From Anaeramoeba flamelloides (Eukaryota; Metamonada; Anaeramoebidae), in contig JANTQA010000048.1 of assembly GCA_027625915.1 (NCBI GenBank), positions 1,550,001-1,614,000 of the forward strand: 64,000 bases of DNA. Direction: 5' to 3'. Every line of letters begins with the position of its first letter. Within the stretch, counting starts at the first letter, position 1. The notes below the pieces were generated by a model. The model had not been told where the DNA came from. It ran no database searches and saw nothing but the letters and a program-made list of their open reading frames with translations. Position numbers and translations under genes: made by a program. Below, in pieces: positions 49,099 to 62,008 of the stretch.

Positions 49099-51407
49099 TC
49101 ATTTGGTATTTTCCTTGCATCCAATTAAACTATTGATAAAAAAAAAAAAGAAAGAAAAGAAAAAGATGCTTTTTTACCCTCCAAATACAATCATTTTATG
49201 ACCCACAACGACTGATGTATGCCCGGCGCGTTCTTCGGGTTTTTTTCCATATGTTTTTAATGGATTGCTCCATTCGTTTGTTTCTAAAATTGTAATAAAT
49301 TGATTACAAATAATAAAAGTGATCATTAAATCGAGAAAGGTGGTTGTTGGCTGTTTAGTGAAGTCTGAGATAAACACCAAAAACCAAAAAAAACAAAAAA
49401 AGCTTTGTTCTCTTATCAAAATTAAAATAAAAATATTCGTTTGATTGGATTTGTCCATTGTAACCACCAAAGATCCACATTTTATTATCATACTATATTA
49501 AATAACAAATTTAGGCGATTTAAATTCGAGAAAATGGAAATCCTATGAGAAATAAAGAAAACAAAAAAAAAAAGGGAAAGGAATTATTTACAATAACAGA
49601 AGTGTGTGAATAACGAGGGGTAGGAGGGTTTTCAGTAGTAACTGGCCCAGTCCATTCATGAGTTTTTGTGTTAAAACAAAAAAGATCATTAAATCGATCA
49701 ACGCTTTGATAACCTTTTTGAAATGTGAAATTCAAAAAAAAAGAAAAATTGGAAAAGGTGAAAAACAGAAAGAAGATTCAACCACAAAAGAGATTTACAA
49801 ACAAAAAAAAGAATGAGAATCTTGTTTTTGTACCTCCAAAGATCCAAATATTTCCAGAAGAATCAACAACACTTGAGTTCCATCTTCTTCCAGTTGGTAT
49901 ATCGCCCTTTGCATTTATTTTTGACCAGTTTTTGGTTCCTTTTTGGTTGTAAAATTTTTTTACAGAAATGTTTTTAATAGAGTCGTTTCGTAAAAGTATA
50001 ATTGGTTTGTATAAAAGAAACAGTGGTTGTGTAATAAAGAATTAATAGTGTGTAAATATTTTTCTATTGCGAAATAAAAATAATTTACACAATTGATTGT
50101 TTTATTCGCAATCATCGATAAACTGAACAATTCAGACAATTATTGAGCAATTAATAAATCATTTGTTTAATAGAAAGAACATATTTCATAAAATTGAACT
50201 TATTCCCCTTAAATTCAATTTTATTCAAGATTTTGTTTTTAAAGATTAATTTTATTAATAATTTTTAGTTAAAAAAATTTTTTTTTCTTTTATAAGTTCT
50301 CAATTTTATTGGATTATTTGCGAATTTTTTCTTTTTTTGAATTTTTCAGCAAATCAGAACTTTTATTAATAAAGGAGCTAAAGGGTAAGAGAAACTTTCA
50401 TTAGCTTTATTATTTATAATAAAAAATTTTAAAATTTATTAAAAATGTATTTTACTAAAATCATTTTTTTACAAAACATTAGTTTATCTTTTGGGTGTTT
50501 TTTTTTTTTTTTTTTTTTTTGTTATTTTGCAATTTTACTTTTTTATTTTCGTATTTTGTAACTATTCCAAAAAAATTTAATAATTAGTTATAATTGAAAA
50601 ATAAATAAATCTTATATGAGAGATATAAATTTAATATCTATTGGATATTATTCTATCAATGAAAAATTAAAATTTGGAATATTGATCAAAAAAATTTTTT
50701 ATTTGAAATGTTGAACATTTTTGAGTGGCATAATAGTAAATTTTTATTTTTTGAATTTTTTTAAAATGATTCTTTTATTATCAATTTTTGTATATTTCTT
50801 ATTTTAAAAAAACAAGTTCTTTTTATAAATAAATTTTCCAATTGTTTGGAATAGTTTCAATTCTTTTTGCTTATATAACATAAAATTGTTTAAAATATTA
50901 CTAATTAGGCAATAGGTATGATTGCCTAAAAATATTTCTTTTTAAGCAATATATATTTTAAATTAAGCAATTGTTTGTATTTTTAAACAATTTTCGTCAT
51001 AAATTACACAACTACTCTAATTTTTATTTTTATCAAGTGTTAACAGTAGGAGCATTAAAAAAAAAAAAACGACAGAATAGAAAGCAGAAAATTTTCAAGA
51101 ATGATTAGAATTAATTACGAAAGCTAAACGAATAAATATCATTAAAATAGTTCTTATACAAATAACCCCCAAAAATATACATTTTGTTTCCAGAGATACA
51201 CGCTGAGTGAGCTGCTCTTTTGGGGGGGGGGGTTTGGGAAGAGAAGTTTGTAATTTTTTCCCACGTTTGATCGCCAATGGAATTAGCTTTTTGAACCAAA
51301 ATCAATTTAAATTTTTGTTTGTTATTTCATTTGAAAACCAAAAAGATTATTTTTGTTTGAAAAAAGTTTTTTGTTCAAAAAGGCTGGATTTAAATCTTAC
51401 AATTCAT
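49099..51407 (-). CDS. Small Kelch-repeat protein
   Basis: Proposed exons: 51401-51407 (start, 7 nt, tentative), 51119-51286, 49834-49938, 49592-49713, about 49417-49492, 49178-49283 and 49099-49129, giving about 204 residues. Four Kelch blades are visible, each with a Trp, an RxxHS-type turn and an FGG strand: TWEKITNF...RAAHSACI...MYIFGG, NWSKINAKG...GRRWNSSVV...IWIFGG, EWTGPVTTE...PRYSHTSVI...MWIFGG and EWSNPLKTY...ERAGHTSVV...MIVFGG. Kelch propellers usually have five to seven blades, so the protein is short or partly unresolved. Exon 2 contains a C10 run coding prolines. The exon at 49417 lacks a normal GT donor at the position demanded by the repeat; a GTGTTT at 49376-49377 would add ten residues. 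Kelch proteins bind protein partners, often actin or ubiquitin-ligase substrates. Confidence 0.82.
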
Positions 51408-54400
51408 ATTTACTAGATACACGGTTTTTAAACTTTGTTATGTTATGACAACAAAAAAAAAAAAAAAATCAATGCTCAACAATTAAAAAACGACTTTAAT
51501 TGGAACAAAGCCGAAAAAAAATGAAAATTTCAAAAATTACTCACGATAAGAAAAGCATAAAAATTGTAGTCATTTTTTTTTTACTTGACAACACTTTTTT
51601 TTTTTTGAAATCGTTCTCAAATTTTGAAAGGAATTATAAGATCAAAATTCAATAACTTTCAATTTAAAAGTTTTTTGAATTCAAATGATTAAAACGAGGT
51701 AATTAAAACAACTTTCCACTTTTCAGTTTGCGTAAAAAGAGTTTCAGGTTATTTAAAAGCTAAAAAATATTTTAAAATGAGAAAACTTTCAAAAAATTTC
51801 TATTAAAAATTCAAAAAGATATCTTTTTTCAATTTTTTTTTAGTCTTTTTTGGCTTTTCAAAATTTGTAACAAATTGTTTAAATTTGAAACAATATGAAA
51901 GAATATCAGAGACTGATATCTTGCAGACTACCAACTTGAAAAATCCGAAAAAGTCTTGAAAGTATTTGTCTGGATTGAGTTGTTCTCGTTGTGCTCAATA
52001 AAATAACAAATACTTGTTTTTAATAAAGATCAAAGTTTTTGTTTAATAGAAATGTATTTGTACTATTGAGTGTATAATAAAACGATCAATATTTTTTTTA
52101 GCTTTCCAAAAAACACCCAAGAATAAAAATAATTCATCCAAGCTCTAAATCCTAAAAGTGAAAATTAATAATTTAAGGGAGTAGCCATTTTTGAAAATAA
52201 AATGAAATCTTTTCAAGATCTTCAAATTTTTTTTTTTGTAATTTGTGTTTCAACTTATGAAATGGATGAGTCAGTCTCATTTAAGCAATTTATTTATTTG
52301 AGTCTCTTTTTTGAAATTCAAAATTTGCATGTTTTCAATATCAAACTAAAAAAAGTAACCTATTATTTTGTTTAAGAATTAAGTTAATTCTTGAAAATGG
52401 GATACCGCGTATTTTTCGTTTTATGTTGGAAAGTATTGATTTCGAAAGCAAATTTTTCATTTTGATTTCTTTTTCTTTGATTAATATTTCAATTCTAATC
52501 TTAGCCAATAAAACTAATTGAAATATAGGTGATTCAATAAATGAATATTTGATAGAAGCCTAACTACATTTTATCAATTAAATGGAGATCTATTAAGCAA
52601 AAAATAATTTATTCTTTAATGATTTTCAAAAAGTTCTTTTCTTGTTTTTCAAAAAATGAAAAAAAAATGAAAAATAAAATTTTTAATTTTGAAAAATTTT
52701 TTCACAAATTTTTTGGTCTTATTTAAAAGAATCCCAATAACAATTTAAATCATTTTTGGCAGAAAAAAATTGATTTTGAATTTTGAGGATAAAATTAACT
52801 AATTCCCAAATATCTTCAAGAAAATTTTATTTTGAAAAATCGACTTTCATCTTGTAACAAAAACAAAATTTCCAAGTAAACTTTTTAAATGACCTTAAAA
52901 ATTTTAATTATTATAACTATTATTCTTAAAAAAATACATCTATTTTTTAATCTGCTGAATAAATCATTTTTTTGGTTAACGAAAAATATCATCTCAAAAA
53001 AGAAAAAAAATCTTTATATTAATATTACTGGTAACAAAGACTTGTGATAGTATAATAATGATCAAAATTGCAATAAAAAGGGTAAAAAATGTTAAACTAT
53101 GAGAAATAAAATGAATTTAATAGTTTTCTTTTTAAAAAATGGAAAAAAAAAATTGATATAACAATACTAATTTTCTTTTTTCTCATTTGGGTTTCTTTAT
53201 TCGATCAGAATTTTTTGAAACCTGGCATAGACAAAATTTGTAAGTAGAGAATACCACCAGGAACATATTTTAAAATTTTACCTTAGTACTGTAGAAGACT
53301 GATCCCTTAAACCGAATTTAAAAATTAAAAAGTTGAAATGTTATATTATTTATAAAATCTTTTTTTGGAAAGCAGAAAGACAATTTTTTTTTAACTATTT
53401 TGGGATAAATGGTAGTAACATCAAAAGTGATAACTGATTTTATTTAATTGTGTTTTATTTTAAGTTTTTGCTTTCTGGAGAATGAAAAATGGTTATCTTG
53501 TGTTTGATGTGATGGTTATATTTTGGTTGAAATATATCTTTAATGGAATTTTCATTTATATTTCAAAAAATCCGAATTATCGGATGGAACAAATTTAGAA
53601 TAGTATTTTGATTTTGTGGTTTGTTGTACTTCATCTAGTTTTTTGTTCAATAAAAAGAATAAATTAATTCTAAAAGTTCTTTGAATGGATAAATTATATT
53701 TTTAAAAGTTTATAACAATTATTTATTTTTTTTGTAATTAAGTTGTTTTTTAGTCTGATTTTTTTCAAAATGAAGTGTTTCAATTTTTAAAAGTGTATTT
53801 TTATGTACTTTCTTCAGAGAAAATAATATTTGCATAATCTTCTTTTAACGAAATTAATATTTTTGAAATAATTTGAAAATATATCAGATTTTAAATTTTT
53901 TCAAAATGAAAAGGGCGGGAACTTTAAAAAAAAATTATTCAATTTTGAAAATATCTTTAATCCAAAGTTTGGTTTTAGGGTAATCAAGATTTTACTTTGG
54001 TTTTTAATTTATAGATGATGTGAATTTTTTTTTACTGAATTTGATATTAAATTTGCAAGAAGATTTATTTTGTGTTTATTAGTACCTTAATTAATTAGTG
54101 ATAAAACTGTAAATAATTTTTAGGGCTAATTCAATAATATTTTTACAAAAAAATTTTTTTTTGGATTATACAGAACAGATTCTTGAAAAAAAAATATTTG
54201 ACAAAAAGACTAAAAAGATACTTTGGTTCAACCAAGGGTCAGATCAAAGAGTTTTATTGTATTTTCTTTTGGTTTGGCTTATAGATCGATCGATCCTTTA
54301 GATCATCAAAAATATAAATAAAAGGCAAATAAATATTTTCTCAGTTAATAGTGTTTTTTTTATTACCGTGGGAAAATAGGTTTCTAAAAGAGCCTATTGT

Positions 54401-54544
54401 TAACAGACTCTTCTAAAATCTTTCTTAAATTAAATCTTTTTATTTTTTCTATTCTAGTTTAAAGGTGGTTTATTGTTAAAAAAAAAAAATCTTTGAGATT
54501 TGCACAGTTGATATATATATATATATATAACTGTAAAATTTATA

Positions 54545-54690
54545 TGTTTATTTATTTATTGTGAGAAAGGAGTAATCAAAGAAGATTTACTATATAAAAA
54601 AGAGAAGAAGAAAAATAATTAAAACATTAAAGTAAAAAAATATTATCTCATTTACATGACCAAATTAAAAATTATCTATGTCCTTGGGTA
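54545..54690 (+). repeat. Dispersed 150-bp repeat, second copy
   Basis: Roughly 88-90% identical by eye to 19410-19560; ends at a G-rich run (TAGGGGGGGGT). Confidence 0.7.
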
Positions 54691-54861
54691 GGGGGGGGGT
54701 GAAAGCGCGATAGGAAGATTATTAATAAACACGATTCCACAAACTGTGATTAATAAATTGGTATTCCAAGACTCCGAAAAGTGTAAAATTTTTATGTTTT
54801 TCTTTGATTCAACTTTTTAAAAAATCTATATCAACATAATTTTAATACATCTAAATATGAT

Positions 54862-55440
54862 CAAACTCAATTTCAAAAATTTTCACCCACCTGATATAAT
54901 AAATTGAAAAAAAAAATATCCTTTAGTTTTCAAGAACAATTAATAACTAAATCTGAGTTATAATTCACTTTTAATCATTCGAAAAATATAAAAACCTGAT
55001 ATATTAAAAATTAAAAAAATTAAAACCAAAAACGAAAAAAATCTAAGTAAAATTTTTGAAATGGGTATAACAGATTTTTTATTTACTGAACTTTCGCTGA
55101 AAAAAGGCTTAACAAGATTTTTTACGAATAATTAAATTCATTTTAAAAGACATTACAAAGTCGAAATTTTGTTAATGATTATTGGTCTTTTCGAAGATCT
55201 TTTTTTTTTCCACATGATCTTTTTCAAAAAAAAATTTAAAAAAAATTAAAAAAAAAAAAAAAAAAAAGAAAACAAAAAGAAAAAAAAAAACAAAAAGAAA
55301 AACAAAAATTTACAAAATTAGAAAAAATGATTCGGATCCGAAAATTTGGAAAATATTTTTTTGATAAGAATACTGGAATTAACCCTCAAAAAAACTTCCA
55401 TTCGCATCATAAAGTGGGTCAAAATTTTTAAAATATATCT
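54862..55440 (+). mobile_element. TAAAC-family element, subfamily 1, near complete
   Basis: Left end TCAAACTCAATTTC with TCACCCACC; right end AAAGTGGGTCAAAATTTTTA. Interior block order is the same as in 23253-23866 read on the other strand; the core is an A-rich tract. Confidence 0.75.
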
Positions 55441-55526
55441 AGTAACATTGTAATGGTATTAAATTATTTTGTATTTTACCGTTACAGCAAATAAAAACTT
55501 TTATTTGAAAGCAAATCGAATATATA

Positions 55527-56058
55527 TAAACCTCATATCAAAATTTTTAACTCACCAAAATTCGGTTTTTGAACAAAAAACTTATTTAATCAATTTAAGT
55601 AGATTTACCAAATTAAAGCGATTCAGTAATTGAAATTTTAACACCTTTTTATAAATTAAAATATTCACAAACAATAAATAAATAATTATCAATACAAATA
55701 AAACATAATGTTAAAAATTTTGGAGATGAGAAAAACAAAAAAAAGCATTGGGTAAATTTGGAAAACTCTATTAGGAATTATTGAACAATCAAATGGTTAG
55801 CAATCATCAACTAATTCTATTTGAGTTCGTATATTTGGTACAACTTGACTTTAACCTAATATCAATTGTTCAAAAAAAATTTTATCGAACGAAACAAATT
55901 ACGTAATTCAAAAAATGAAATGAAAACAAAAACTAAAAGATGAAAAAATGATTTTTATATTTTACAAAAATTAAAATTATTTCCAATTTCAATGAAATTG
56001 TATAATTGTAATTGTTTGAAACGTTTTAGCTGTCTATGGAATTTAGTATTTTAGTTTA
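55527..56058 (+). mobile_element. TAAAC-family element, subfamily 2, full length
   Basis: TAAACCTCATATC with TTTTTAACTCACC at the left and GTTTA at 56054-56058; 532 bp, matching the 530-bp copy at 27808-28337. Confidence 0.65.
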
Positions 56059-56833
56059 TATGTATATATATATATATGAAAATATACTTGATTTGATAAA
56101 AATAAGATAGAAAGAATAAAAACAATAATATGTATTTTGAATTTTATTTATAAACAAATATAATCATCAATAACAATAAAAAATATAAAACAAAAATAGA
56201 CTTTACTTTGAAAGCTATTTTTTTTTTTTTTTAAAACAATAAAAACAATATATATATATATAATAAATCTATATAGATAAATAGAATATGATCATTTTTT
56301 CGATTATTTAAAGAAAATAATTGAATATTTTTTTTTTTTTTTTGTTGTGTCTAATCTCCCTTTATTTAATAACAAAATTAAAATCGTTTAAAATAGGGTT
56401 AAATTGTATTAACTTAGAATTGATAAACCTATTGATATGTAATCAAAAAGAGGTGGGTGCATTTTTCATTTGGTGGGTTGTATAAATGCAATAATAATAA
56501 CAGATTAACATATCATTATTTAGGTTGTAAATCAATTCTATGATTTTAAAAGTTTCAAGGGGTAGACACTTTCGAAAATAAATAAAAAAAAATTTTTTTT
56601 TTGATAAAGCAATATGAAGTTGAACACACATACCCCCAATAGAGTGGTATGGGTGTATTTAAATGAAAAGTTAAATTAAATTCACACTTTTTTCTTGAGG
56701 GTTATTTGTTTGTAAAACCAATATTTCCTAGATCAAATAAACTTTAAGAACAATTGTCTAAGACTAAACAAAGGGTTTTTTTTATAAATACTGGGGAAGA
56801 AAGTGTATATTTGATTTAAATTTATCATTATGT

Positions 56834-58143
56834 TTAGTAAATGGAATTCTCGTTTGCGTAAATGTTTTCTTGGTTTTTTTGTACAAACCTCATTGTTTTG
56901 TGGGTTTTCTTTTTGCTTTTGAATCTTTTGAACCAATGGCCTTTACTTGGGGATATTTTCATCAGACTGGCAAACCCAAGGGTTTGTCTTCTTGGCAAGA
57001 GTGCGTCTTTTGGTATTTCGATTATTGGTAATTCGTTAGAGATTCTTCTTTTTTTATTGCGAGTTTTTAATTTTTGTGTTTTCTTTTTTTTCTGCTTTCT
57101 TGTGTTTGTGTCTTTTAAATAATTAGCTTTGTCTTTTTTTTTTGCAAGCTTTTGTGATTTTACCAATGGTGACGAAATGGTTGAGTATGTTTTTGTTTGG
57201 ACTAAATTGATTTTAATCCTTTGGTTTGACTTTTTGATTATTTTTTTTTTCTTTTTTTTATTTTTTGAAATCTTTGTTTTTTTTGATCTCGCAACAAGGT
57301 TTCTTTTTCTTGATCCAATGAATTGAATTGTTTCATCTTCAAAAATCAATTTTGTTGGCTTTCCTTGTGATAATTTCCTTGCACTCTTTTTTAATTTTTT
57401 GATTTGGTTTTCCAAGCGTGTGTTAATCAACTCCAAGTCTAACTTCTCAGATCGTAATTGGTAGATTACTTTTTTTAAATTTTTGTTTTCAATCGTCAGC
57501 TTCCTTTTATCAATCACGATTTGATTTCGGATTTCGTTTGAGTGTTCTAATGCAATGACCCTTCTTTCAACATGATCTTTTGAGGAATAAAAGAAAAATA
57601 ATATAAAAAAAAAGTGAAAAAAAATAAATTAACGGTTAGTTTTGAAAAAATTTCAAAGATTAATTTTTTTTTAAATACAAGTTCCGATAGATAATTTGAA
57701 GAAGAGTAGCGGAAAGCAATTAACAAAAATTGATTTTTGGGTTATGGAACTAATCAATTCAAATATTGAAGAAAACACTTGAGAAAATGAATGTGATCAA
57801 CAAAAAATACAAACAATTTTCCTTTCCAAATTAGAAAATAAAGTGATACTAAAGTTAATGTTCAAAAATTTTTTAAGAATTATGATATAATTGACTTACT
57901 TTTCAATTCCTGTGTTTCTTTTTTGTGAAACTTGATTAATTTTTCATTCAAACCTACTAACCCTTGAACCCTTTTGGCGTATTTATTAAGGTCCTGCTCT
58001 TGTTGAATTATTTTTCTTTGTAAATCTTGACAGAATGTTTTTGTGTTGGTATCTTTTGGGCTACTTAAAAATAAATCAGTATTCGGTTTCCTTTTGTTTC
58101 TAACTGTAACGTTATTTGAAGTTGGGATTTTTAGGTTGTTCAT
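56834..58143 (-). CDS. Basic coiled-coil protein, function unknown
   Basis: Exons 57900-58143 (81 codons plus one base, GTAAGT donor) and 56834-57576 give about 328 residues. After an N-terminal tail (MNNLKIPTSNN), residues of roughly 40-145 form a long heptad-patterned helix crossing the splice (QQEQDLNKYAKRVQGL, ENKNLKKVIYQLRSEKLDLE, NQIKKLKKSARKL). The C-terminal half is strongly basic, with KKKKKKII and KQKKKKTQK blocks, and contains LPRRQTLGFASLMKISP before the end. N-terminal coiled coil plus a basic C-terminal box is the layout of shugoshin-type chromosomal proteins, but the diagnostic C-terminal motif of that family is not clearly present, so this is only a suggestion. Nuclear location is likely from the basic clusters. 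The ATG at 58143 is the first in frame after an upstream stop region. Confidence 0.8.
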
Positions 58144-59312
58144 CAAAATATCTTTTTTGTTTTATGAAAAAGAGGTAAAAAAAATAATGATTTTATTCAA
58201 ATATTTATCTTTTAATACCTTATCTAATTATCTAAAATGTTGAAATGATCGGGTTCTTTGAGATTTTTAACTCTTCTAAAATGCTTTAAATAATTTTTTT
58301 GAAGATAATTTTATATTTTTTGAAGGTATTGCAGATTTCTCTTCCTTAAACCATTTTGTTCTTGTTTGTTGTGAAATAAACGTATTTTTTTTAATAAAAT
58401 TTAAAAAAAAATTCGTTAAAAATTTTATTGATTTTTTCAAGAAAGAACTTATTTCTTTAATACCTCTTTTTGTAATAATAAAAACACATTACTATTTGTT
58501 TCAAAATAAATGGAACAAAATTTTCCTTTCTTTCTAAAAATTAGATTTTAAAAACCATGTAACATTTTAATTTTTTAATTCACATAAAATAAGTTTAAAA
58601 TATTAATTTCCCTATACTGAATTAGGGACTTTGGGATTGGTTTTAATTCTTGGAAAGAGATTATTTTTGAAACTTGAATGTAAATATTGATCTTTTTATA
58701 GACGATTAACAGTATTCTTTAGATCAGTTTTTTTGGATGTTTTTGTGAAAAAAAGTAAAAATCTAACTTTTTTCAAAAAGAGAGGAAAGAGATTATAATA
58801 ATAATTTACCCACAACAAGTTTAATAAAAGATTCAAAGAGGATTCATTCAATAGTATATCTTATGCCATCATAAAAAAATACATCGAAATTTGGGATTTA
58901 AAAGGGTCAAAATTGGATCTGATTTTCTTAAGGGACTAGTCTTTATTATTTTTTTTTGAACAATTTCAAAATAACGATTCCTAATCTAGAAATAAGTTTA
59001 ATATTGAAAATAAAAAGCGATTTTCAAAAACAAGTAATTGGCATAATTTTTCTCCATCTCTATTAAATTTAGGTTTAAAAAATTTAATAGAGACTACTCC
59101 CTTAATAAATATTCATGATTCCTTTTATTAAGGATTTTTAGTTTTCCGAACATCTAGACTTATTAGTATCATAGAATTATACAAACAAAGAAATAGAGAT
59201 CACTTATTACAATCTTTCTCTTGAAAAATTTATGAGGACAAAACACCTATAAAACCCATGTTTTAAATACAGTGATCAAAATAATGCGTGCACAACGACT
59301 ATAATCCGTGTT
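58144..59312. other. Intergenic stretch
   Basis: Contains the 178-bp TTAA element. No gene recognised. Confidence 0.5.
58928..59105. mobile_element. TTAA-flanked MITE, deletion derivative of the 942-bp element
   Basis: TTAA, then GGGACTAGTCTTTATTA at the left and TTTAATAGAGACTACTCCC, then TTAA at the right. About 120 bp next to the left end and 50 bp next to the right end match the element at 43409-44350; the interior is missing. Confidence 0.8.
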
Positions 59313-59466
59313 TCAAAATATAATCTGTGCTTTTTTTTCTTCTTGAACCAAGGCAACATCCAATCGACGACCAAATAGTATACCTAAGTTCAAATCAATT
59401 TTGAAAGTAAAGGTCTGGTTATTTTCAGTAAAATTTAAATTAGGAATGCAATTAGTTGAAAATTTT
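59313..59466 (-). CDS. Candidate terminal exon, possibly of the membrane-protein gene
   Basis: Following a TTATAG acceptor, 50 codons read KFSTNCIPNLNF, NNQTFTFKIDLNLGILFGRR and LDVALVQEEKKAQIIF to TGA. Third positions are AT-rich and the patch is richer in G+C than its flanks. Its entry phase (one base) fits a donor in the exon remnant at 61059-61084, so it may end the gene at 61125-61552, with two transposons in the intervening intron. Not recognised as a family. Confidence 0.4.
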
Positions 59467-59524
59467 CTATAATTTTCTTAATTTTTTTTGAAATTTTTTG
59501 TTTTTGATTAAAATTTAATAAAAT

Positions 59525-60020
59525 ATTAGAGCAGTGAAAAAAATACCGGACATGAAAAAAATCCCGGACAAGATTTTGAATTGTGAATATTAGTAAAATT
59601 ATTGTGTAATTTCATTTATTTACAATCAAATTCCTTTTTTTAAGAATGAAACTTTTTCAATTATAACTCCCCCACTTATTAGAATGATGATTGATGAAAT
59701 CACACTTGTTCAAAAACACCATTCAATCAATCAAAAAACAAGAAGAAAAATTATCATTTTCCAAACTCTAGTAAACCTCAATAAAACTGGATTATTTTTC
59801 AAAAAAAGTTGATCAACATTAGGCTATCAAACAATTACTCGAGTATTCCAGAGACACCTTACTTTGATGGACTTTAGGTAGGTTTATTACTAATCTCATA
59901 AAAAAATTGGTTATTTATAATAAGGATTTCATTGAAATTAGACAAAAATTTTACTAATACTCACAATTAAAAATCTTGTCGGGGATTTTTTTCATGTCCG
60001 GTATTTTTTTCCCTACTATA
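59525..60020. mobile_element. Nonautonomous TIR element (CCGGAC family), copy 2
   Basis: Ends GAAAAAAATACCGGACATG and CATGTCCGGTATTTTTTTCC are more perfectly inverted than in copy 1 (25788-26280). Lies between a candidate terminal exon and the upstream exons on the minus strand. Confidence 0.85.
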
Positions 60021-60404
60021 ACTATATTTTTTGAGATAAATTTTACAATTTGATCCTTCATTTTTAGAATTTCTTTTTTAAATAAAAGAATATTAAGAAA
60101 CCAATACCCTATTTTTTAGACTTTATTATCAGTTTCTTTGATTGGCTAATATATAGGTCTTCTAAAACAAAAAAACACACTTTTTATTCTCTTACACGTA
60201 TTAAATTTTTTTGCACACTTTATTTTGACTAAAGTACTATTTGTTTGAAAAAATAACTGTTATTTTTAGAAATTTCAAAACAAACTGTGGTTTTGAGATT
60301 TCGTGTATAAAAGTTTCAGTAAATTGTGATTTGGAAACAATGTTTATTTTACAAATTATCATAGGAAATAATAGTAAGTTTTACAAATTTAAGAAAATTC
60401 CCAG

Positions 60405-60933
60405 TTGAAGGACTACGTTTTCACCCTTCAAGAGATTGGGTAATAATGTTATTTCACTTTCACTTCTCAAAAATAATTTTCACACATAAAGAAATTGGAC
60501 AAAAAAAAAAAAAAACATTTTTTGTGATCTTTACCTTTTCACGTAGACTTTTTTTCTTTCTTTGTTAAATGAAAAGGAAAATTGAAAATAACAAAAAAAA
60601 AAATAATTGCAAAAAAAGGCTTTTGGGGATTTTCAAGTACATTTCAAATTTGAGAACATTTCAAACTTGTAAAAGCAAATTTAAAAAATATCTAGAACAG
60701 TTCTAGAAAATCGTGTGAGTTCCAAAAGTTGAGATGGGAATTCTAAAATATTAAAATCAAAATTTAGAATGATCAAACAAGGCAAAAATTGCAAAATTTG
60801 TTGAAATTGTGAAAATATCACATTTTTTCTAAAACAAATTCTCCTTGGACAAATATTACTTGGATTACATAACTTAATCAAATGCGATTTTATACATTAT
60901 TTCACTATTTTCACCTTAAAATATAACCCTTAA
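60405..60933. mobile_element. TTAA-flanked nonautonomous element, second copy
   Basis: Left end GAAGGACTACGTTTTCACCC, right end ...AACCCTTAA at 60930-60933; the left flank is TTGA, a one-base change from TTAA. About 85-90% identical by eye to 16150-16665. Confidence 0.7.
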
Positions 60934-61124
60934 GAAGAAATTACAATGTTTTAAAGTTGTTAAATTTATATTTCATTTTTTTCGCTTGAAGGAAAATCTA
61001 AAAAAATCTTATATTAAGTTATGTATGGTAGCACATGTTAAAATTTTTGGAATTGCACCCCTTGTCTCTTGAGATCCAGCCCAACTCCAAAATTTCAAAT
61101 TATTAGAAATTTTGATATGAATAC

Positions 61125-61552
61125 CTGGTAGATCCTTAATTGTAAGTTGGGAATGAAAAGTACATCACAACCAGCATATACAAATGATGAGAATAACAAG
61201 TACGAAACAAATAAACATATAGACCACAAAAATTCCAATATTTCTAATTGAAACAATCTTTGAAAAAAGAAAAAGGAATTGAAAGTGAAGTGAAAGTTGA
61301 AATAAACTAACAGCTCGTTTGGAATTATTAAGGGTCAAGTTATTTCAGTAAAAAATAAATTATTATAATTGGAAATAAAAAATTGTACTTTTTAATAAGT
61401 ACCTAATCCCAAGTAAAAACTAACTAAAATGTTAATCACTATCAATCTCCAAAAATCAACAAACCAACAAGAGGACCCTTTTAGTAAAAAGTGACAAAGA
61501 ACGACACCCAATTTCCAATCAGAATGGTTCGAATTTATATATTTGAAAACAG
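61125..61552 (-). CDS. Multi-pass membrane protein, partial gene model
   Basis: Two exons with matching phase: 61403-61552 (donor GTACTT) and 61125-61243 (acceptor CAATTAG, donor GTATTC). Joined they read about 89 residues: VFKYINSNHSDWKLGVVLCH, a hydrophobic span FVDFWRLIVINILVSFYLGL, then a second span EFLWSICLFVSYLLFSSF and CDVLFIPNLQLRIYQ. Two or three transmembrane helices are apparent. An exon at about 61019-61084 (after a 40-nt intron) and the terminal exon 59313-59466 may continue it; a candidate first exon is 61965-62008. I considered Golgi TVP23-like proteins because of the His...Phe/His pattern, but the family signature is absent. Function unknown. Confidence 0.5.
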
Positions 61553-61964
61553 CTGAGTTAGCTTTGGAATGTCAAACTTTGGCTCTTTTTGAGATCTCAA
61601 AGTTTTTTTTTTCATTTTTTATTCATTTCTCAGATGATTTATTTTTAGGTTAAAAGATTGTTACAAAACCCTTACTTTGTCAAATATAGAGGGTCAAAAT
61701 ATGACCATAGATTAGATTAAATTGAATTAAATTGATTGTGTACTTGAAGAAAACATTTTGTTTAAAATCGAAGAAATGTAACCATTTGGAAACAGAAAAT
61801 GAGAAAAGAGAAATTTTTTTTGTTAATTGAATTTTTGTACAATAGAGATTGAGAACTCTTATGAATTTTTTTTTTTGTTTTGATTTTTTGTCAAAGAGAT
61901 CCAATGAAATTTTTTTTTTTTTATTTGATTTTTGTCAATCAAAAGAAGGGCAATTTCAAAATAC

Positions 61965-62008
61965 CCTTTTTTGGTGTCAAGCCACCCCTTGAGCATGGTG
62001 TAAACCAT
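61965..62008 (-). CDS. Candidate first exon of the membrane-protein gene
   Basis: ATG at 62008 begins MVYTMLKGWLDTKK before a GGTATT donor at 61963-61964. The frame is also open for some distance both upstream and beyond the donor. Its exit phase does not match the entry phase of 61552, so at least one exon between them is missing from this model. Confidence 0.28.

Larger units (their letters stand above)
51408..56833. other. Gene-poor stretch with repeats
   Basis: Contains the second copy of the 150-bp repeat and two TAAAC-family elements. A minus-strand frame near 53210-53275 (VPGGILYLQILSMPG) looks protein-like but could not be joined to other exons. Nothing else recognised. Confidence 0.45.

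Noticed and set aside
52173-53303. Possible 1.1-kb TTAA element (TTAAGGGAGTAG... and ...GATCCCTTAA)
   Set aside because: Inner bases beyond the first few do not pair, so the ends are not a convincing inverted repeat.
56862-57326. Plus-strand open frames rich in Phe/Leu
   Set aside because: Antisense shadow of the basic coiled-coil protein on the minus strand.
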